Source: Halobellus clavatus (GTDB lineage: Archaea > Halobacteriota > Halobacteria > Halobacteriales > Haloferacaceae). From it: DNA of 64,000 nt. Below the pieces are notes generated by a model that worked only from the letters and a program-made list of their open reading frames with translations, made no database searches and was not told the DNA's origin. The stretch spans positions 352,103-416,102 of the forward strand of contig NZ_FNPB01000002.1 in the NCBI RefSeq assembly GCF_900107195.1, read 5' to 3'. This document shows positions 25,706 to 34,744 of the stretch, in pieces; positions within the stretch are counted from its first letter, which is position 1, and each line of letters opens with the position of its first letter. Made by a program: the position numbers and the translations under genes.

Positions 25706-27667
25706 ATGACGTGGCGGGAGGCAGAGGTTGACTTCGAGGACCCAGTTCTCGGCCCGGACACACTGGGTCGGCTGTTCGAGGCGAGCGCCGAGCGGAACGC
25801 CGCCGACGCCGCACAGCGGTACAAGGGCGGCGTGTACGATCGATCGCTCGTCACGCACGACGTGCTTCCCGCTGCTCCCGAGGGCGAGTTCGCCGAACTG
25901 AGGTACGCCGAGATGCGAGACCTCGTCAGGCGACTCGCCGCCGGATTCCGATCGCTCGGCATCGACCCCGGCGACCGCATCGGGATCCTCTCGGACACCC
26001 GAATGGAGTGGGCACAGACTGACTTTGCGCTGCTCGCGGCGGGCGCGGTCACGACGACCGTCTACACGTCCTCCTCGGAGTCGCAGGTGCGGTACCTCCT
26101 CTCCGATCCGGGCGCGACGGGGGTCGTGGTCGAGAACGCCGAGTTGCTCTCGCGCGTTCTCGCCGTCGAAGACGACCTCGACCTCTCGTTCGTCGTCGTG
26201 ATCGACGACCTCCCCGACGGCAGCGGGATGGCCGGCGTGGTCCGCGACCGCGACGACGTCGTCTCACTCGGAACCGTTCACGAACGCGGCCGTGACGCCT
26301 TCGATCTCGACGCGTACGAGTCCTGGCTCGCCGCTCGCGATCCCGACGACCTCGCCTCGCTCATCTACACGTCGGGGACGACGGGACAGCCGAAGGGGGT
26401 CGAACTCACCCACCGGAACTTCTGCGCCAACGTGTCCCAGTGCTACCGGCGGTTCGGACCCCGCCCGGACCGCCCGACCCCGGCTGTCTCGCCCGCGTCG
26501 ACGACGCTGTCGTTCCTGCCGCTGGCACACGTCTTCGAGCGGCTGGCGGGGCACTTTCTGATGTTCGCGGCCGGCGCGACCGTCGCGTACGCCGAGAGCC
26601 CCGACACCCTCCGCGAGGACTTCGGCCTGGTGCGCCCCACGGTCGGTACGAGCGTCCCACGGGTCTACGAGAAACTGTACGACGCCGTCCGGTCGCAGGC
26701 CGCCGAGTCGCCCCTCGGACGGCGACTCTTCGCGTGGGCCGTCGAGGTTGGGCGATCTCACCGGGCGTCCGACGATCCGGGGCCCGTCCTCTCGGCGAAG
26801 TTCCGCCTCGCCGATCGACTGGTCTTCTCGCGGGTCCGCGAGGCACTCGGCGGGCGCGTCGAGTTCCTCATCAGCGGTGGGGGCAGTCTCTCGGCTGACC
26901 TCTGCGGGCTGTATCACGCGATGGGGCTCCCGATTATGGAGGGATACGGACTCACCGAGACCGCTCCGGTCGTCGCCGTCAATCCGCCGGAAGAGCCGAA
27001 AGTCGGGACCATTGGCCCGCCACTTCCCGGCCTCGAGGTCGACCTCGATCAGACCGTCGCCGGCGTTGCTGACGGGGCAGCGGAGGGCGACGTCGGCGAA
27101 CTACTCGTCCGGGGCCCGAACGTGAGCGCGGGGTACTGGAACCGTCCGGACGAGACAGAGGCGGCGTTCACCGACGACGGCTGGTTCCGAACCGGCGACA
27201 TCGTCGAATTGCGTCCGGACGGCTACCTCGCGTTCCGTGAGCGGGCGAAACAGCTGTTGGTGCTTTCCACGGGCAAGAACGTCGCCCCCGGACCGATCGA
27301 GAACGCGTTCGCCGCCAGTCCCGTGGTCGAACAGTGCTTCGTCGTCGGCGACGGCCACAAGTTCGTCTCAGCGCTCATCGTTCCCGACTTCGAAGGGATC
27401 AGCGACTGGGCCGACCGAGCGGGCGTGGACCTCCCGGACGATCCCGACGCGCTCGTCCGCGACGAACGCGTCCGCGATCGGATCCAGCGGGAGGTCGACG
27501 AGGTCAACGAGGAGTTCGAGTCTTACGAGCGGATCAAACGCTTCCGCATCGTCCCCGAGGAGTTCTCCGAAGCGAACGACACGCTGACACCGACGATGAA
27601 GAAGAAGCGACGGACCATCCTGGATCGATACGGGGCGCAAATCGAGATGCTCTACGAGGACGCCTAA
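25706..27667 (+). CDS. Long-chain acyl-CoA ligase (AMP-forming)
   Basis: The 653-residue protein is a full-length ANL-superfamily enzyme. The P-loop-like motif IYTSGTTGQPKG lies near 219-230, the adenine-binding GYGLTET near 413, and the hinge region TGDIVELRPDGYLAF further on. The length and the KNVAPGPIENAF block match long-chain fatty acyl-CoA synthetases of the FAA/TIGR type. It activates fatty acids for oxidation or other use. A thiolase gene lies 2 kb downstream on the other strand, but they do not form an operon. Confidence 0.92.
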   Translation: MTWREAEVDFEDPVLGPDTLGRLFEASAERNAADAAQRYKGGVYDRSLVTHDVLPAAPEGEFAELRYAEMRDLVRRLAAGFRSLGIDPGDRIGILSDTRMEWAQTDFALLAAGAVTTTVYTSSSESQVRYLLSDPGATGVVVENAELLSRVLAVEDDLDLSFVVVIDDLPDGSGMAGVVRDRDDVVSLGTVHERGRDAFDLDAYESWLAARDPDDLASLIYTSGTTGQPKGVELTHRNFCANVSQCYRRFGPRPDRPTPAVSPASTTLSFLPLAHVFERLAGHFLMFAAGATVAYAESPDTLREDFGLVRPTVGTSVPRVYEKLYDAVRSQAAESPLGRRLFAWAVEVGRSHRASDDPGPVLSAKFRLADRLVFSRVREALGGRVEFLISGGGSLSADLCGLYHAMGLPIMEGYGLTETAPVVAVNPPEEPKVGTIGPPLPGLEVDLDQTVAGVADGAAEGDVGELLVRGPNVSAGYWNRPDETEAAFTDDGWFRTGDIVELRPDGYLAFRERAKQLLVLSTGKNVAPGPIENAFAASPVVEQCFVVGDGHKFVSALIVPDFEGISDWADRAGVDLPDDPDALVRDERVRDRIQREVDEVNEEFESYERIKRFRIVPEEFSEANDTLTPTMKKKRRTILDRYGAQIEMLYEDA

Positions 27668-27720
27668 AGACACACGTCGCGACGACACCGATCGACCTAG
27701 TACGAGAACTCCACAGTTGA

Positions 27721-27742
27721 CCACATTTTGTGGCTTTTCTTT
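27721..27742 (+). terminator. Short hairpin with T-rich tail after the acyl-CoA ligase
   Basis: CCACA-TTT-TGTGG at 27721-27733 is followed by CTTTTCTTT. The short stem and T-rich tail look like a termination site between the ligase and the antiporter genes. Confidence 0.4.
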
Positions 27743-27790
27743 CGCTATTCGCCAGACCATTCCGGCACACTTCTGTCCGAAATGTGTGGG

Positions 27791-27830
27791 TTTATACCCG
27801 ATGCGAATGCACGTTCGGGACATGGAGGTG
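27791..27830 (+). promoter_or_regulatory. TATA box and Shine-Dalgarno of the antiporter gene
   Basis: TTTATACC at 27791-27798 is a TATA box; the transcript should start near 27819. GGAGGTG at 27824-27830 is a strong ribosome site 5 nt before GTG 27836 and decides that start over upstream in-frame codons. Confidence 0.6.
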
Positions 27831-27835
27831 TCATA

Positions 27836-29704
27836 GTGGCGGCCAGCAGTGGGGCGAACCTCATCCCCATCGTCGCAGCGATCATCGGGATCGGTGTCAT
27901 CTCGCAGATTCTCTCTGACCGCTACCGGGTCCCGAGCGTCGTCTTCCTGATCGCTGCGGGGGTCGTTCTGGGACCGGAGGTTCTGGGCGTGATCGGTCCG
28001 AACTCGTTCGGAAACGCGCTGTCTGCCATCGTCGGGCTCTCCGTCGCGATCATCGTCTTCGAGGGGGCCTTTCACCTGCGGATTCAGAAGCTCCGGGAGG
28101 CCCCGGCAGCGACGCTCAAGCTCATCACCGTCGGTGCCGCCATCGCCTTCTTCGGGACGGCTATCGCGGTCAACGTGCTCCTCAACGCGTCGTGGCCGGT
28201 CGCGTTCCTGATCGGGGCGCTGCTCGTCGCCACCGGGCCGACGGTCATCACCCCGATCCTGGAGGTCGTCCCGGCGCGCGACCGCGTCGAAGCCGTCCTC
28301 GAGACCGAGGGGATCGTCAACGACGTGACGGCGGCGATCCTCGCGGTCGTCATCTTCGAGGCGATCATCTCCGACATCACGGAGCCAGCGGCGCTCCTGA
28401 CGCTGTTCGCCGAGCGCCTCGGCATCGGGGTTCTGGTTGGTGGACTCGTCGCGGCCGCGCTCCTGTACGCGCTCCGCTACGTCGAGTTGTCGCCGGGGAA
28501 CGCGCCGCAGAACGCCAGACTGCTCGTTCTCGCCGGCGCACTCGTCGCCTACGGCGCCGCCGACGCCCTCGCCACCGAAGCGGGGATCGCCGCGGTCGCG
28601 ACCGCGGGGATCCTGCTCGGCAACGCCGATATCCCCTACGAAGAGGAGATCTCGGCGTTCAAAGGCGACGTGACCCTGCTCGTGCTCTCGTTCGTCTTCA
28701 TCGCCCTCGCGGCGCTCCTGCAGTTCGATATCCTGCGGACGATCGGCCCTCGCGGGCTGCTCGTGGCCGCCATCGTCGCCCTCGTGCTCCGGCCGGGGCT
28801 CGTGTTCCTCTCGGCGTACGGAGACCGCTTCAGCACCGGTGAAAAGTGGTTCATGAGTCTCGTCGGCCCCCGCGGCATCATCCCGGCGTCGGTCGCGACG
28901 CTGTTCGCTATCGAATTCCGGAACGCCGGCCTCGATCAGGCGGCGAACACGCTCGTCGGCACGGTCTTTCTCGTCATCCTCGTCACGGTCGTCCTCGAAG
29001 GTGGTTTCGCCCGTCAGATAGCCGAATACCTCGACATCATTCCAATGCGCGTACTCATCATCGGAGGCGGAAAGGTGGGCCGAACGCTCGCCGAACGCCT
29101 CGAAGGTCGCGGCGAAAACGTAGTGCTCATCGAACAAAACCCCGAGACCGTCGAAATCGCCCGGAACGAGGGATTCACCGTACATAACGGTGACGGGACC
29201 GACACCGAAGTTCTCCGATCGGCCGGCGGGGAGAACGCTCGGATCGTCGTCGGTGCGACCGGAAACGACGACGTGAATCTGCTGGTCTCACAGCTCGCGA
29301 GCTCGAAGTTCGATCCCGAGACGATCCTCGCACGCGTTAACAACCCCGAGAACGCCGAGGCGTTCGAGGAACTCGGCGTCCGGACCATCTCGGCGACGCT
29401 GGCGACGGCGCAGGCGATGGACAACTACATCGAGCGGCCGTCGATGATGGACTGGATGAGCGAGATCGGTCAGTCGGGCGACGTCCAGGAGATCGAAGTG
29501 ACCTCCAAGGAACTGATCGGACGGACGGTCGGCGATATCGGTCCCGAACTCCCGGACGACTGTCTGATCGCGCTGGTCCAGCGCGACGGGACGACTCGCG
29601 TCCCCGACGCCGACTTCGCGCTCCAGGAGGGCGACCGCATCACGATCATCGGCGGGCGCGAAGAGGTCAAAACGGCGATCGAGTTCGTCCACCCCGACAA
29701 GTAG
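27836..29704 (+). CDS. Cation/proton antiporter with C-terminal RCK (TrkA-N/TrkA-C) domains
   Basis: GTG 27836 gives 622 residues. About 400 residues form a 12-13 helix Na+/H+ exchanger domain of the CPA type (RVPSVVFLIAAGVVLGPEV, ATGPTVITPILE, GIVNDVTAA with the acidic ND pair, and VGPRGIIPAS). From Met404 a TrkA-N Rossmann domain follows (LIIGGGKVGRTLAERL, acidic LIEQ strand end that suits NAD), and then a TrkA-C domain to the end. RCK domains gate such antiporters by nucleotide or ion binding. It probably exchanges Na+ or K+ for H+ in pH and salt homeostasis. Confidence 0.92.
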   Translation: MAASSGANLIPIVAAIIGIGVISQILSDRYRVPSVVFLIAAGVVLGPEVLGVIGPNSFGNALSAIVGLSVAIIVFEGAFHLRIQKLREAPAATLKLITVGAAIAFFGTAIAVNVLLNASWPVAFLIGALLVATGPTVITPILEVVPARDRVEAVLETEGIVNDVTAAILAVVIFEAIISDITEPAALLTLFAERLGIGVLVGGLVAAALLYALRYVELSPGNAPQNARLLVLAGALVAYGAADALATEAGIAAVATAGILLGNADIPYEEEISAFKGDVTLLVLSFVFIALAALLQFDILRTIGPRGLLVAAIVALVLRPGLVFLSAYGDRFSTGEKWFMSLVGPRGIIPASVATLFAIEFRNAGLDQAANTLVGTVFLVILVTVVLEGGFARQIAEYLDIIPMRVLIIGGGKVGRTLAERLEGRGENVVLIEQNPETVEIARNEGFTVHNGDGTDTEVLRSAGGENARIVVGATGNDDVNLLVSQLASSKFDPETILARVNNPENAEAFEELGVRTISATLATAQAMDNYIERPSMMDWMSEIGQSGDVQEIEVTSKELIGRTVGDIGPELPDDCLIALVQRDGTTRVPDADFALQEGDRITIIGGREEVKTAIEFVHPDK

Positions 29705-29725
29705 CGCCGGATCGCCCCTCGACGG

Positions 29726-30859
29726 TTACCGCAGGAACTCCACCGCTTCGCCCTGTCCGAATCCGACACAGAGCGTGGCGAGTCCGCGATCGACGCCTTG
29801 ATCGTGCATTTCGTGAATCAGCGTGACGGGCAGGCGAGCGCCGGACGCGCCGAGCGGGTGACCGATGGCGATCGCGCCGCCGTTGACGTTGTACCGATCC
29901 TCGTCGATGCCGAGTTCGCGCTGCGCGTAGACACACTGGCTCGCGAATGCCTCGTTGAGTTCCACGAGGCCGTAGTCGTCGATGTCGGTCCCAGCCCGCT
30001 CTAAGAGCGCTTTCGTCGCCGGAACGGGGCCGATGCCCATCACGGTCGGATCCACGCCGGCGACGGCGTTGGTGCCGACTTCCGCGAGGATCTCGAGGCC
30101 GTGGTCCGCGGCGAACGATCGCGACGTGACGAGCGTCGCGGCCGCGCCGTCGGTCATCTGCGAGGCGTTGCCGGCGGTGACGGTCCCGTCGCCGGTGAAC
30201 GCCGGGGGGAGCTCCGACAGCGCTTCCATCGACGTGTCGGGACGGATGCCCTCGTCCTCCGTCACGGTCTCGCCGTCGACCTCGAAGGGGACGATCTCGT
30301 CCTCGAACCGCCCCGACTGGGTCGCGTCGGCCGCCCGCTGGTGTGAGCGCACGGCGTACTCGTCTTGAGCTTCTCGGGAGACGTCGTACTCCTCGGCGAC
30401 TTTCTCTGCGGTCATCCCCATCTGGAGTCGGGGCACGTTGTACTGCTCGGCGAGATCCGGGTGGAGGTACTGATAGGAGTCGCCGTCCATCGGCACCCGC
30501 GACATCGATTCGACGCCACCGGCGATGATGCACTCGCGGTTGCCCGCCGCGATCGCGTTCGACGCGGAGACGATCGCCTCCATCGAGGAGGCGCACCAGC
30601 GGTTGATCGACGTCGCCGGGACGGACTCGCCCAACTCGGAGAGCAGCGCGACCACGCGAGCGACGTTGTTGTCCTGCTCGCCGCGCTGCTGGGCGACGCC
30701 CCACAGCAGATCCTCGACGTCGTCGTTCGTCAGGCCGGTCTCGGCCAGGATGTGGTCGATGAGCGAGACCGAGAGGTCCTCGCTTCTGACGTCTTCGAAG
30801 ACGCCGCCGGCCTTTCCGAACGGCGTGCGGTACGCGGCGGCAATCACTGGGGTTGGCAT
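29726..30859 (-). CDS. Thiolase (acetyl-CoA C-acyltransferase)
   Basis: Start at ATG 30859 (MPTPVIAAAYRTPFG), 377 residues, standard for thiolase II. The nucleophile is Cys89 in INRWCASSMEA. The C-terminal His motif is AIGHPLGASGAR and the second Cys is in LCVGFGQGEA. It catalyses reversible thiolytic cleavage or condensation of acyl-CoA, either in beta-oxidation or acetoacetyl-CoA formation. A TATA-like box on the minus strand lies about 27 bp upstream. It is convergent with the antiporter gene and divergent from the AAA ATPase. Confidence 0.94.
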   Translation of the reverse strand: MPTPVIAAAYRTPFGKAGGVFEDVRSEDLSVSLIDHILAETGLTNDDVEDLLWGVAQQRGEQDNNVARVVALLSELGESVPATSINRWCASSMEAIVSASNAIAAGNRECIIAGGVESMSRVPMDGDSYQYLHPDLAEQYNVPRLQMGMTAEKVAEEYDVSREAQDEYAVRSHQRAADATQSGRFEDEIVPFEVDGETVTEDEGIRPDTSMEALSELPPAFTGDGTVTAGNASQMTDGAAATLVTSRSFAADHGLEILAEVGTNAVAGVDPTVMGIGPVPATKALLERAGTDIDDYGLVELNEAFASQCVYAQRELGIDEDRYNVNGGAIAIGHPLGASGARLPVTLIHEMHDQGVDRGLATLCVGFGQGEAVEFLR

Positions 30860-30881
30860 ACTCACACGTGCGTGGGCTGGT

Positions 30882-30890
30882 GACATAAAG
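30882..30890 (-). promoter_or_regulatory. TATA-like box of the thiolase gene
   Basis: The minus strand reads CTTTATGTC about 27 bp before ATG 30859, supporting that start and a leaderless mRNA. Confidence 0.5.
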
Positions 30891-30976
30891 GTCGCAGAAG
30901 CAGCAGGTCAGCACACCGGCTTCGGTGCCCGGCGCTTTCGACGCGCTTATGCGGGTGACCCGGCAACGTCTTTGGG

Positions 30977-32350
30977 ATGAGTAACCGGGCTCTCGAAGTT
31001 GTCGAGTTCCTCCTCACGGCACACCTCTACACTGAGGACCGCGATCTCGACGAGAACGATCTGCCGCCTCGATATCGACGCGTCTTCTGGAGCGAACCGG
31101 AAGACGACGACGGCGACGACGAGGCGGAATCGAACGTCGTCGGCATCGAGCGACCGCTCGTCGTCACCGAAAGCGTCGCGCGGAAGGCCACCGGCGTCGA
31201 GCACCCTTGGGATGCGATCTCCGACCTGCTCTTCACGCAGCAGGAGGACTTCTCCGGGCGGCTCTCGCTCACGCAACCCGAGATGGCGACCGAGTGGTAC
31301 CTCGACCGGGCCGACCGCGACCGGCTGGAGACCAATCCGACGATCGCGGCCGCCGTCGAAACGCGAGACGACGTGGACGTGACGCACGCCGAGGCGCGCG
31401 AGCAGACGCGGCCGATTCAAGCGGATCGCGTCTGGATCGACAGCCTGCTGGAGGAGTACTTCGACGAGGACGAAGACGGGGAGATGCTCGATCTCGTGCA
31501 GGTCCGAGCGCCCGAGGAGATCGAGATGACCCTCGACGACCTCGTGCTGACGACCGACCAGGAGGGAGAGATCCACAAACTGATGCAGGCGATCGAACAC
31601 CGCGAGTACCTCGCGGAGATCGGTCTCCGCGAGATCGGGAAGATCCTCTTCGTCGGGCCGCCGGGGACCGGCAAGACGACGGTTTCGCGGGCGCTCGCAC
31701 ACGAACTTGGGCTCCCCTTCGTCGAAGTGAAGCTCTCGATGATCACGAGCCAGTACCTCGGTGAGACGGCCAAGAACGTCGAGAAGACCTTCGAGGTCGC
31801 GAAGCGGCTCTCGCCGTGTATCCTCTTCATCGACGAGTTCGACTCCGTCGCGAAGACGCGGCGCTCCGACGAGCACGCGGCGCTGAAGCGTGCGGTCAAC
31901 ACGCTGCTCAAGAGTATCGACGACATCTCGCTGATCCGCGACGAGGTGATCCTCATCGGGGCGACGAACCACCCGGATCAACTCGACGCCGCCGCCTGGC
32001 GGCGCTTCGACGAGATCGTCAACTTCCCGAAGCCGGACACCCAGATGCGTGCGGATATCCTCCGCATCATCACCAAGCGGATGGACATCACCGAGTTCGA
32101 CCCCGAGGCGGTGGCCGAACTCACCGAAGGACTCACGGGCTCTGACCTCCGGATGGTGTTCCGAGAGGCCGTCTTAGAGGCACTGACTGAGGAGCGGACG
32201 ACGCTCACTCAGCAGGACATCGTCGAAGCCGTCGAGGACTTCGAGGAGCGGGACAACCTCAAGAATATGAATATGATGTCGGACGGCGATCAGTTGGTCG
32301 CGGGCGACGGCGGCGACGATCACGCACACGATCACTCGCACGACCACTGA
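30977..32350 (+). CDS. AAA-family ATPase with N-terminal domain and His-rich tail
   Basis: The 457-residue protein has an N-terminal domain of about 190 residues rich in acidic residues, and one AAA module: Walker A GPPGTGKTT (228-236), Walker B ILFIDEFD (near 282-289), sensor 1 LIGATNHP and an arginine-rich RRFDEIVNFPKP region. The C-terminus ends with HAHDHSHDH, a likely metal-binding tail. The N-domain is not one I recognise from Cdc48, PAN or membrane FtsH, and the protein has no membrane anchor. Function unknown; a remodelling ATPase is the general expectation. Confidence 0.85.
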   Translation: MSNRALEVVEFLLTAHLYTEDRDLDENDLPPRYRRVFWSEPEDDDGDDEAESNVVGIERPLVVTESVARKATGVEHPWDAISDLLFTQQEDFSGRLSLTQPEMATEWYLDRADRDRLETNPTIAAAVETRDDVDVTHAEAREQTRPIQADRVWIDSLLEEYFDEDEDGEMLDLVQVRAPEEIEMTLDDLVLTTDQEGEIHKLMQAIEHREYLAEIGLREIGKILFVGPPGTGKTTVSRALAHELGLPFVEVKLSMITSQYLGETAKNVEKTFEVAKRLSPCILFIDEFDSVAKTRRSDEHAALKRAVNTLLKSIDDISLIRDEVILIGATNHPDQLDAAAWRRFDEIVNFPKPDTQMRADILRIITKRMDITEFDPEAVAELTEGLTGSDLRMVFREAVLEALTEERTTLTQQDIVEAVEDFEERDNLKNMNMMSDGDQLVAGDGGDDHAHDHSHDH

Positions 32351-32446
32351 CGCGGCGGTCGCGGCCGCCCGCCGTTCGGGCTGATTTTCGGGTCTCCCGA
32401 TGGGAGCCCGCGCTGTTTGTTGAGACGGTTCGGCGGTGTCCACCCC

Positions 32447-33688
32447 TCAGCGTTCGTGCACTTTCAGTCCGAACGGTCCCACGACGAACAGCCGCCCAGC
32501 CGCGACCACCGGCGAGGCGTACGCGGTCGCGTGGGAGGCTCCGAGCTCCCACCGCAGCCGGTCGGGGTCGAAGATCCCCTCGACGTCCCGTCGGAACGCG
32601 CGGACGCCGCTCCCCGCGACGAGGACGGCGTCGTCTGTCACGACCGGCGCAGCCGTTCCCTCGCTCGGCAGATGCGCCCGCCAGGTCGTCTCGCCGGACC
32701 CCGCGTCGAGTTCGTGGAGGTCGCCCGCGGCGACGTAGACGTCGTCGCCCGCGAGTGCGGCGGCGGCGCGGCTGTGGAGGTCGCGCCGCCAGCGCTCCTC
32801 GCCCGCGTGGTCGACGGCGACGACCTCCTGATGCCCCGTCTGGACGACGCCGCGCCCGTCAGTGGCCGACGCGGCGTACGGCGTGTCGACGTCGACGCGC
32901 CAGCGCTCCTCGCCGCTCTCCCGGTCGAGTTTCACCAGCGCGTCCCGGTCGGGGACGTAGACGGCGTCTCCGGTCACCGCCGGCGGAATCTGCGTCGCCG
33001 TCGAGTCGCCGAGGTTGTACTCGTCGTAGACGAGCGGATCGAGCGAGCGCCGCCAGCGCTCCGTTCCGTCCGGGCCGAGCCTGACACACGCTGTCGCGCT
33101 CCGGGCGTAGACGTCGCCGTCGACGACGCTCACGCCGTAGGTCGCCTCGTCGCCGACGCGATACGTGGCGAGTCGGTCGCCGTCGTCGGGCGCGAACGCG
33201 GTCACCGATGCGGGCTCCGGATCGAGATCGCTCGACCCCGCGCTGCGCATCGGAACATACAGCCGCCCACGATCGGGATCGAGCGCGGGCGCACCGAACG
33301 CCTCGCCCTCGAGTCGCTGCGTCCAGGCCTCGGTCCCGTCGACGCCGATCGCGACGACCCGTCGCTCCGCGGCGAAGTACACGACATCGTCGCGGACGAC
33401 CGGCGGCCCGTACGCCCAGTCGGCGGGGACCATCGGGGCCGCCTCCTCGGGCTCGGGTGCGCCGCCGGTGACGCGGTTCCGGTTCTCCGGGCCGTTGCCG
33501 TAGGCGTGCCAGTCGCCGTCGTAGAACGCCGCGGATTCGTCGCTTCGGAGGGAGCCACAGCCGGCGAGGCCGGCGGTCACGGCGACAGCGATCCCTGAGA
33601 GGAACCGCCGACGAGCGGTGCCGCGGCCGGCCGCGGTATGCGCCGAGCGTTGTCCGTCGCCATCGGAGGGGGTGAAAGCGGGGGACAC
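32447..33688 (-). CDS. PQQ-like beta-propeller lipoprotein, Tat-type signal
   Basis: The 413-residue protein begins with a twin-arginine-type signal (RRRFLSG near 26-32) and a lipobox LAGC with Cys44, so it should be exported folded and lipid-anchored, as is usual in haloarchaea. The rest is a series of PQQ/quinoprotein-type propeller repeats, with strands such as LDRESGEERWRVDV, DGTEAWTQRLEG and LDAGSGETTWRAHL, the W-rich signature of each blade. It may act as a surface scaffold or in redox chemistry; PQQ binding cannot be judged. Convergent with the AAA gene. Confidence 0.87.
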   Translation of the reverse strand: MSPAFTPSDGDGQRSAHTAAGRGTARRRFLSGIAVAVTAGLAGCGSLRSDESAAFYDGDWHAYGNGPENRNRVTGGAPEPEEAAPMVPADWAYGPPVVRDDVVYFAAERRVVAIGVDGTEAWTQRLEGEAFGAPALDPDRGRLYVPMRSAGSSDLDPEPASVTAFAPDDGDRLATYRVGDEATYGVSVVDGDVYARSATACVRLGPDGTERWRRSLDPLVYDEYNLGDSTATQIPPAVTGDAVYVPDRDALVKLDRESGEERWRVDVDTPYAASATDGRGVVQTGHQEVVAVDHAGEERWRRDLHSRAAAALAGDDVYVAAGDLHELDAGSGETTWRAHLPSEGTAAPVVTDDAVLVAGSGVRAFRRDVEGIFDPDRLRWELGASHATAYASPVVAAGRLFVVGPFGLKVHER

Positions 33689-33768
33689 GCCTCCGCCGTT
33701 TCGTGAGTATCGGCAAGTGCTTTGCCAATCCGTCGCGAGGAGTAGTCGATCCGCGAACGGAGAGCCGA

Positions 33769-33777
33769 CAATATATC
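33769..33777 (+). promoter_or_regulatory. TATA box of the metallohydrolase gene
   Basis: CAATATATC lies 28 bp before ATG 33803. Confidence 0.6.
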
Positions 33778-33802
33778 ACCTATCGGGTCCCAACCCCGGA
33801 CG

Positions 33803-34627
33803 ATGCGGGTCACGCTTCTCGGAACGGGCGATACGACGGGGACGCCGACGGCCGGATGTGACTGTGACACCTGTGCCGAAGCGCGCCGGCGAGGCGTCGA
33901 GCGCACGCGGTTCTCCGTCCACGTCGAGAACGAGCGCACCGGCGAATCGCTGCTCGTCGATTTCAGCCCCGACTTCCGTCACCAGTTCCTGACGCGCGAG
34001 GTCCCGCTGCCCGACGTCGGGATCGTCACGCACATTCACTTCGATCACCTCGACGGCCTCGGCAACGCCTATCGCCTGTTCGACGACCTCCCCATCTACG
34101 CCGCCGACGAGACCGATCCGGTGACCGACGAGAGCGTCGCCGAGACCGTCGGCCGGAAGTACGACTACCTCGATCAGGTCGGCGTTCACCCCCAATCGCC
34201 GTTCGAGCCGTTCGAGATCTGTGGCCTGCGGGCGACGCTCGTCCCCGTCGAGCACCCGCCGCTGGTCTGCTACGGCCTCGCGATCGAAGACCCCGAAACC
34301 GGTGCGAAGCTCTCGCTCTCGGGCGACACCAACTACGCCGTCCCCGAGCAATCGCGGGCGGTCCTGCGCGATCCCGACCTCTTGCTCGCCGACGGCATCG
34401 TCCCGGCGTCGCTCTGTGCGAAGCACCCGCTCGGCGGCGACCATCACGACGCCGACGGCGTCCCCCGGACGTTCGGCTCGAAGCATATGACCCGCGAAGG
34501 CGCGGTCGACCTCGCCGGCGAACTGAACGCCTTAGAGACGCGGATCGTCCACACGGCGCACTTCTACCCCGCCGAGGAGGCCTTCGAGGAACCGCTGGCA
34601 GTCGACGGCGAGACCTACGAGTTGTGA
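33803..34627 (+). CDS. MBL-fold metallohydrolase, PhnP-like
   Basis: The 274-residue enzyme has the metallo-beta-lactamase motif THIHFDHLDG with His77, His79, Asp81 and His82. An N-terminal GTGDTTGTPTAGCDCDTC region with several Cys resembles PhnP-type cyclic phosphodiesterases, which often carry an extra zinc-binding Cys cluster. A later Asp (SGDTNYAV) and His (HTAHFYP) complete the metal site. The substrate is likely a phosphodiester; cyclic ribose phosphate is one known substrate in the family. The gene is leaderless and divergent from the PQQ lipoprotein. Confidence 0.88.
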   Translation: MRVTLLGTGDTTGTPTAGCDCDTCAEARRRGVERTRFSVHVENERTGESLLVDFSPDFRHQFLTREVPLPDVGIVTHIHFDHLDGLGNAYRLFDDLPIYAADETDPVTDESVAETVGRKYDYLDQVGVHPQSPFEPFEICGLRATLVPVEHPPLVCYGLAIEDPETGAKLSLSGDTNYAVPEQSRAVLRDPDLLLADGIVPASLCAKHPLGGDHHDADGVPRTFGSKHMTREGAVDLAGELNALETRIVHTAHFYPAEEAFEEPLAVDGETYEL

Positions 34628-34706
34628 GTTGGCGCGGCCGACCGGCCCGCTGTCACGACCCCGGTTGAGGCTGTTTGCGAGCTATCGAACCACACACTGT
34701 GGAAGG

Positions 34707-34716
34707 GTTTTTATCC
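34707..34716 (+). promoter_or_regulatory. TATA-like box of the 34.7-kb sensor kinase
   Basis: GTTTTTATCC lies about 30 bp before ATG 34745. Confidence 0.5.
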
Positions 34717-34744
34717 CCGCGCACTTCACGGAATCCAACCCTCG

